A stretch of DNA of 17,976 bases from Rhodobacterales bacterium UBA3080 (lineage in GTDB: Bacteria; Pseudomonadota; Alphaproteobacteria; Rhodobacterales; Rhodobacteraceae). Below are positions 14,746-17,976 of the stretch, one piece after another. The DNA is taken from positions 1-17,976 of the forward strand of contig DFBM01000183.1 in the NCBI GenBank assembly GCA_002366645.1, given 5' to 3'. Made by a program: the position numbers and the translations under genes. How positions within the stretch are numbered: the stretch's first letter is position 1; each line of letters begins with the position of its first letter. The notes below the pieces were generated by a model. It had not been told where the DNA came from, ran no database searches, and worked only from the letters and a program-made list of their open reading frames with translations.

Positions 14746-16278
14746 TCAACCGAGTTTGGCACGTCCTGTCGCGGATTCGCGGTAGAATCTGTAGCTGACC
14801 GACTCGGCGATGTGGTGACGTTGCACAATTCTGTCACCATCGAGGTCGGCGATTGTCCGGCTAACACGCAATATCCTATGATAGGCACGCGCGCTCATAC
14901 GGAAATGTTGTGCCATATCATTGAGAAGCTTACGGCCCTCTGTCGTCGGTTCTGCAATCGCCTCAAGCAATCCGCCCTCGGCATCGGAGTTCGTGAAAAT
15001 TCCGTCATGCTCGGCAAAACGGGATTTCTGTAAATCCCGCGCATGTTGAACACGGAGCGCCACCTCAGCCGAGCCTTCGTCCGCCGGTGGCAACGACAAA
15101 TCAGAAACCTCGACCGGTGGTAGTTCAACTTTGATATCGAAGCGATCCATCAGCGGGCCTGATATGCGCCCCAAATATTCATCACCGCACAATGGAACGC
15201 GTGCACATGCGCGCTCGGGATCCGTCAGGAAACCACATTTGCAGGGGTTCGCCGCGGCGAGCAGCATAAAACGGCACGGATACCGGACATGCGCATTGGC
15301 ACGTGCAACTATGACATCGCCTGTTTCGATTGGCTGCCGCAAGGTTTCCAGAACCGGTCGGGCAAACTCCGGAAACTCGTCCATAAACAGAACCCCGTTA
15401 TGCGCCAGTGAAATCTCGCCCGGTTTCGCGTTGCGACCACCCCCGACAATCGCTGCCATCGAGGCCGTATGATGCGGCGTACGGAACGGTCGTGTCTTTG
15501 ATATCCCGCCCTCCTCCAACATTCCTGCTAGCGAATGAATCATCGAGGTTTCCAGCGCTTCTGCCGGATCAAGTGGCGGTAATATCCCGGGCAGCCTAGC
15601 GGCCAGCATCGATTTACCTGCACCTGGCTCGCCAATCATAAAGAAGTGGTGACGGCCTGCTGCAGCGATCTCGAGCGCACGTTTGGCTTTTTCCTGCCCC
15701 TTAACGTCTCGCAAATCTTTTACCGAGTTATCGGAAAGCACTTCGCCCGGTTCCGCCGCAGATATAACGTTTCGCCCGTTAAAGTGGTTAACGACGGCCA
15801 GTAGTGATTCCGGAGCGATGACACGAACCGCCCCAACCCATGCTGCCTCTGGTCCGCAGTTCTTGGGGCAAATCAGTCCGAATTCAGACTCCGCAGCAGC
15901 AATAGCGGCGGGCAAAGCGCCAACCACCGGCACCAATGTGCCATCCAAAGACAGCTCGCCAAGGCAAACCTGCTGCGCAGCCTCATCTTTTGGAATGATG
16001 TCCATCGCCGCAAGCAAGCTCATCGCTATTGGCAGATCGAAATGTGAACCCTCCTTTTGCAAATCGGCCGGTGATAGGTTGATTGTGATCCGTTTCGCCG
16101 GAAGCGCCAAGCCCATCGCGGTTATCGCCGCGCGAACTCTTTCCTTGGATTCGGATACTGCCTTGTCAGGCAACCCGACCATGTTGAACGCCGGAATTCC
16201 GGGCGCGAGGGAGCATTGCACCTCGATCAAGCGGGCATCTACGCCTTGAAATGCAACTGTATAAGCACGCGCGATCAT
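14746..16278 (-). CDS. comM: YifB/ComM family Mg-chelatase-like AAA+ ATPase
   Basis: This protein of 510 residues starts at ATG 16278, with AGGAG about 6 bases upstream; 13 extra upstream codons are unlikely. The N-terminal ChlI-like domain (about 20-140) has the P-G-x-P-x-F-x-x-V-G-L-P-D and V-R-A-A-I motifs. The AAA+ domain has Walker A G-E-P-G-A-G-K-S (216-223) and Walker B G-V-L-F-M-D-E (295-301). A cysteine-rich insert (Cys346, Cys348, Cys358, Cys364) precedes S-G-P-L-M-D-R-F-D. ComM is known as a branch-migration helicase in natural transformation, and in Rhodobacter capsulatus its homologue is needed for gene-transfer-agent DNA uptake. A dyad masks part of its ribosome binding site, and paired TTAA motifs lie further upstream. 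Confidence 0.94.
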   Translation of the reverse strand: MIARAYTVAFQGVDARLIEVQCSLAPGIPAFNMVGLPDKAVSESKERVRAAITAMGLALPAKRITINLSPADLQKEGSHFDLPIAMSLLAAMDIIPKDEAAQQVCLGELSLDGTLVPVVGALPAAIAAAESEFGLICPKNCGPEAAWVGAVRVIAPESLLAVVNHFNGRNVISAAEPGEVLSDNSVKDLRDVKGQEKAKRALEIAAAGRHHFFMIGEPGAGKSMLAARLPGILPPLDPAEALETSMIHSLAGMLEEGGISKTRPFRTPHHTASMAAIVGGGRNAKPGEISLAHNGVLFMDEFPEFARPVLETLRQPIETGDVIVARANAHVRYPCRFMLLAAANPCKCGFLTDPERACARVPLCGDEYLGRISGPLMDRFDIKVELPPVEVSDLSLPPADEGSAEVALRVQHARDLQKSRFAEHDGIFTNSDAEGGLLEAIAEPTTEGRKLLNDMAQHFRMSARAYHRILRVSRTIADLDGDRIVQRHHIAESVSYRFYRESATGRAKLG

Positions 16279-16285
16279 GAGAACT

Positions 16286-16300
16286 CCTGTCTGTGACAGG
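16286..16300 (-). promoter_or_regulatory. Perfect dyad overlapping comM Shine-Dalgarno sequence
   Basis: The minus strand reads CCTGTC-ACA-GACAGG, a perfect 6-bp inverted repeat with a 3-base centre. Its right arm contributes the AGG of the AGGAG ribosome binding site of comM, 7 bases before the ATG. As RNA it could hide the site; as DNA it could be an operator. It does not match the alphaproteobacterial LexA pattern GTTC-N7-GTTC. Confidence 0.35.
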
Positions 16301-16322
16301 CCCCTTATCGCTGACAATCTGT

Positions 16323-16336
16323 TTAATTTTCGTTAA
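16323..16336 (-). promoter_or_regulatory. CtrA-like paired TTAA motif upstream of comM (non-standard spacing)
   Basis: The minus strand reads TTAA-CGAAAA-TTAA, about 45 bases before comM. CtrA boxes are TTAA-N7-TTAA; here the spacer is 6. Competence genes including comM belong to the CtrA regulon in some Rhodobacterales, which makes the position interesting, but the AT-rich context and wrong spacing keep confidence low. Confidence 0.22.
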
Positions 16337-16340
16337 TTTT

Positions 16341-17033
16341 TTAGGTTTCAGGCCAAGGAACGGTCGGTAAATCGAGATCATACCCAGGTTGAACATAGTT
16401 CTCGGCCAAACCCTCCGCCCGCCAACGTTTAAACGCTGGATCGTTGACTGTGGTTTGAACGTAATCGGCCGCCAGTTTGGCAATTGGCAGATCGTATGTC
16501 AGCAATCGAGTCGCCACAGGGGCGTAAAAGGCATCTGCAATCGAGTAACTGCCAAACAGCCAAGGCCCGTCTTTTCCCCACTTGGTGCGGGCTTCGGTCC
16601 ATATCGTTTCCAGCCTCGAAATCTCTCGCTGCACTTCTGGCGACGGTTGAAAACCGGAATAACAATGCCGAAGGTTCATCGTGCAGTCGTTGCGAATATT
16701 CATAAATCCGGAGTGCATTTCGGCGACGATCGAGCGGGCGTATCCGCGAGCAGCAGCATTGGCCGGCCACATATTCTTTTCGGGATGGCGCTCCACCAGT
16801 GTTTCAGCGATTGCTAGTGTATCGGAAACAATAACGGTTTCTTCATCCTCGGAAAACCGAATGGCTGGCACCGTACGCCCTCCGCCATAATTCGACAGCA
16901 TTGCAGTGAATTCCGGCGAATACATGCGCGCGGTTTCTTCAGTCACCGGGATACCGAATTTTTCAAACAACAACCAGCCGCGCAGGGACCAGCTGGAATA
17001 GATTTTATCACCGATCGCTATCGAATACGTCAT
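16341..17033 (-). CDS. Glutathione S-transferase family protein
   Basis: This cytosolic GST has 230 residues. The N-terminal thioredoxin-like domain begins I-A-I-G-D-K-I-Y-S-S-W-S-L-R-G-W-L, where the S-S-W-S serines are the probable glutathione-activating site, and contains T-V-P-A-I (about 56-60) and the S-D-T-L-A-I-A-E-T-L glutathione-binding turn (about 69-78). The C-terminal helical domain has G-S-Y-S-I-A-D-A-F-Y-A-P-V, the usual N-capping motif. ATG 17033 is chosen over GTG 17036 because AAGGAG is then 6 bases away. The substrate is unknown. It lies 72 bases after the phosphatase gene and about 60 before comM; an inverted repeat in the first gap suggests separate control. Confidence 0.92.
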   Translation of the reverse strand: MTYSIAIGDKIYSSWSLRGWLLFEKFGIPVTEETARMYSPEFTAMLSNYGGGRTVPAIRFSEDEETVIVSDTLAIAETLVERHPEKNMWPANAAARGYARSIVAEMHSGFMNIRNDCTMNLRHCYSGFQPSPEVQREISRLETIWTEARTKWGKDGPWLFGSYSIADAFYAPVATRLLTYDLPIAKLAADYVQTTVNDPAFKRWRAEGLAENYVQPGYDLDLPTVPWPET

Positions 17034-17049
17034 CACTCTCTCCTTTTTC

Positions 17050-17081
17050 GGACAGACTAGGAAAGAAATTCCGGGCTGTCC
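17050..17081 (-). repeat. Inverted repeat in GST gene leader
   Basis: GGACAG (17050-17055) and CTGTCC (17076-17081) are reverse complements with an inner GGAA/TTCC pair between them. On the minus strand this hairpin stops just before the AAGGAG ribosome binding site of the GST gene. No T-run follows, so it does not look like a terminator of the phosphatase transcript. It could be an operator or a leader structure. Confidence 0.3.
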
Positions 17082-17105
17082 AATTAGGTTTGAACGTAGA
17101 TTACA

Positions 17106-17693
17106 TCACGGAAGGTGATTAACTCCATGAACCCGCCATGACTTCGTTGTGTGAATGTAGTCCAGCCGCGTCACTGACAAATTGTCTATTTTAAACGAGA
17201 ACGCTGCCTTCGCGCTCATCCCGCTGGCGCGTTGCAAGGCGGTGAGGATGGCGGCGAAATGCGCAACCACCACAATGTCGCCCGTACCGTGTTCTTGAAT
17301 TATGCCATCGACGGCGGCGGAGATACGCGAGGATAAGTCATCCCAGCTTTCACCGTTTGGTGGTGCAATAACACCCGGTGTTTCCCAGAATTGGCGGCTG
17401 GTTTCTGGATCAGACTCAGCAATATCGGCAAAGCTGCGCCCATCCCAATCGCCAAAATTCATTTCGCGAAGGGCGGGATCATCCGGCTTCCGAAGCCGGT
17501 CGACTTGCACGACATCCGCTGTCGCACTAGCGCGCTGAAGGTCCGAAGATACAATGCGCGCGCTGGCCGGAAGGTAGGTAGACAACCTGTTCAACGCCGG
17601 AACATTGGTCAAATCTGCGGGAATATCGGTCCAGCCAATGGCTGCTTTTTCATGGGTAGGACCGTGGCGAACCCACCAGAAACGAGTCGTCAT
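17106..17693 (-). CDS. Histidine phosphatase family protein, CobC-like
   Basis: This phosphoglycerate-mutase-like protein has 195 residues. The R-H-G motif is at 9-11 with the phospho-accepting His10; Arg54 (S-S-D-L-Q-R-A), Glu77 (L-R-E-M-N-F-G-D-W-D-G) and the second catalytic His145 (V-V-V-A-H-F-A-A-I) are all in place. The L-R-E-x-x-F-G-x-W-x-G block is common in alpha-ribazole phosphatases. The ATG start overlaps the cobU stop (ATGA), which strongly suggests a role in cobalamin nucleotide-loop assembly, removing the phosphate from alpha-ribazole phosphate. His145 is followed by F rather than the usual G, a mild oddity. Another small-molecule phosphatase cannot be ruled out. Confidence 0.88.
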   Translation of the reverse strand: MTTRFWWVRHGPTHEKAAIGWTDIPADLTNVPALNRLSTYLPASARIVSSDLQRASATADVVQVDRLRKPDDPALREMNFGDWDGRSFADIAESDPETSRQFWETPGVIAPPNGESWDDLSSRISAAVDGIIQEHGTGDIVVVAHFAAILTALQRASGMSAKAAFSFKIDNLSVTRLDYIHTTKSWRVHGVNHLP

Positions 17694-17976
17694 TTCAAGG
17701 CCTCGGGTAGTTCACCTTTTAACAATAAAGGAAGTCCGGCGGCCACAAATACTGCCAGATCGGCCCGCTTTGCGATTTCACGATTTAGAACGCCTTGCGC
17801 GTCGCGAAATCTGCGGCCAAGCTGGTTATCGGGAACTAAGCCCATGCCAACCTCGTTCGAGACAAAAACAATGGGTTTGGGTGCGGAAGCTAGGCCCGTG
17901 AGCAGTATCTCGATTTCGTTCTCGATGTTTGCATCCGCCAGCATCAAGTTGCTCAGCCACAAAGTCAGGCAATCGA
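17690..17976 (-). CDS. cobU: Adenosylcobinamide kinase/guanylyltransferase (CobU/CobP), partial
   Basis: Only the C-terminal 94 or so residues are inside the window; the frame is open to the right edge. It begins D-C-L-T-L-W-L-S-N-L-M-L-A, the classic CobU block, then V-F-V-S-N-E-V-G-M-G-L-V-P-D, L-G-R-R-F-R-D-A-Q-G, L-N and A-D-L-A-V-F-V-A-A-G-L-P-L-L-L-K-G. CobU phosphorylates adenosylcobinamide and then transfers GMP to it, in the nucleotide-loop branch of cobalamin synthesis. The TTG at 17962 is not the start, since conserved sequence continues upstream of it. The P-loop and the guanylylated histidine lie outside the window. It is coupled to the CobC-like phosphatase gene by a 4-base overlap. 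Confidence 0.95.
   Translation of the reverse strand, partial: DCLTLWLSNLMLADANIENEIEILLTGLASAPKPIVFVSNEVGMGLVPDNQLGRRFRDAQGVLNREIAKRADLAVFVAAGLPLLLKGELPEALK

Noticed and set aside
15683..16249. 188-codon open frame on the plus strand inside comM
   Set aside because: It is antisense to the conserved ComM N-terminal domain and has low-complexity Ser/Ala/Pro composition typical of shadow frames.
16286..16300. LexA/SOS box in front of comM
   Set aside because: The dyad does not fit the alphaproteobacterial GTTC-N7-GTTC pattern or the enterobacterial CTGT-N8-ACAG spacing.
1..17976. CRISPR array, mobile element, phage remnant, defence island, tRNA or rRNA gene
   Set aside because: No regularly spaced repeats, transposase or integrase sequences, terminal repeats or structural RNA signatures were found; the genes are conserved housekeeping types with uniform composition.

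Overview
The window looks like an ordinary chromosomal stretch from an alphaproteobacterium of the Rhodobacterales (Roseobacter group). The assignment rests on gene content and protein features recalled from that group: a motB-flgE-flgK-(flgL) block, an RNAP-adjacent-free orphan OmpR-type regulator resembling CenR, a GTP cyclohydrolase II with a decayed DHBP-synthase-like front half, an aerobic HemF, and a cobU/cobC pair. Base composition is moderate and even throughout. I see no rRNA, tRNA, insertion sequence, phage gene or CRISPR array. Genes are packed tightly, with many 4-base stop/start overlaps.

Layout. Positions 1-3819 (minus) are the end of a flagellar cluster: motB, flgE, flgK and the first codons of a probable flgL. 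A CtrA-like box lies just upstream of motB. Positions 3913-6476 (minus) hold an ABC exporter half-transporter coupled to the rRNA methyltransferase tlyA; upstream of it are a possible 11-codon leader ORF and two competing short hairpins. On the plus strand, hemF (6713-7606) is followed by an overlapping small protein with a GGCT-like N-terminus, whose 3' end overlaps a convergent gene by 27 bases. Positions 8167-12249 form a minus-strand run in the order ribA, CoA-type Nudix hydrolase, CCA-adding enzyme, and two coupled LysE/RhtB-type exporters.

A 171-base divergent region (12250-12420) separates ribA from the plus-strand OmpR-family regulator. It carries the most striking non-coding structure here: a perfect 14-bp inverted repeat plus a second TTTCAAT copy exactly 10 bp from the first. 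The regulator ends in a clear intrinsic terminator. Next come xthA (exonuclease III) and a coupled crotonase-family gene. Finally a minus-strand run contains partial cobU, a CobC-like phosphatase, a glutathione S-transferase and comM (YifB), with dyads in front of comM and of the GST gene.

The genes serve housekeeping roles: motility, ribosome and tRNA maturation, riboflavin, heme and cobalamin synthesis, DNA repair and DNA uptake processing. A possible theme is CtrA control of motility and competence, since motB and comM both have TTAA-type paired motifs upstream; the comM one has non-standard spacing. I did not find a convincing, wholly new multi-gene system. The items most worth checking are the ribA/regulator operator, the leader ORF before the ABC transporter, and the SD-masking dyad before comM.
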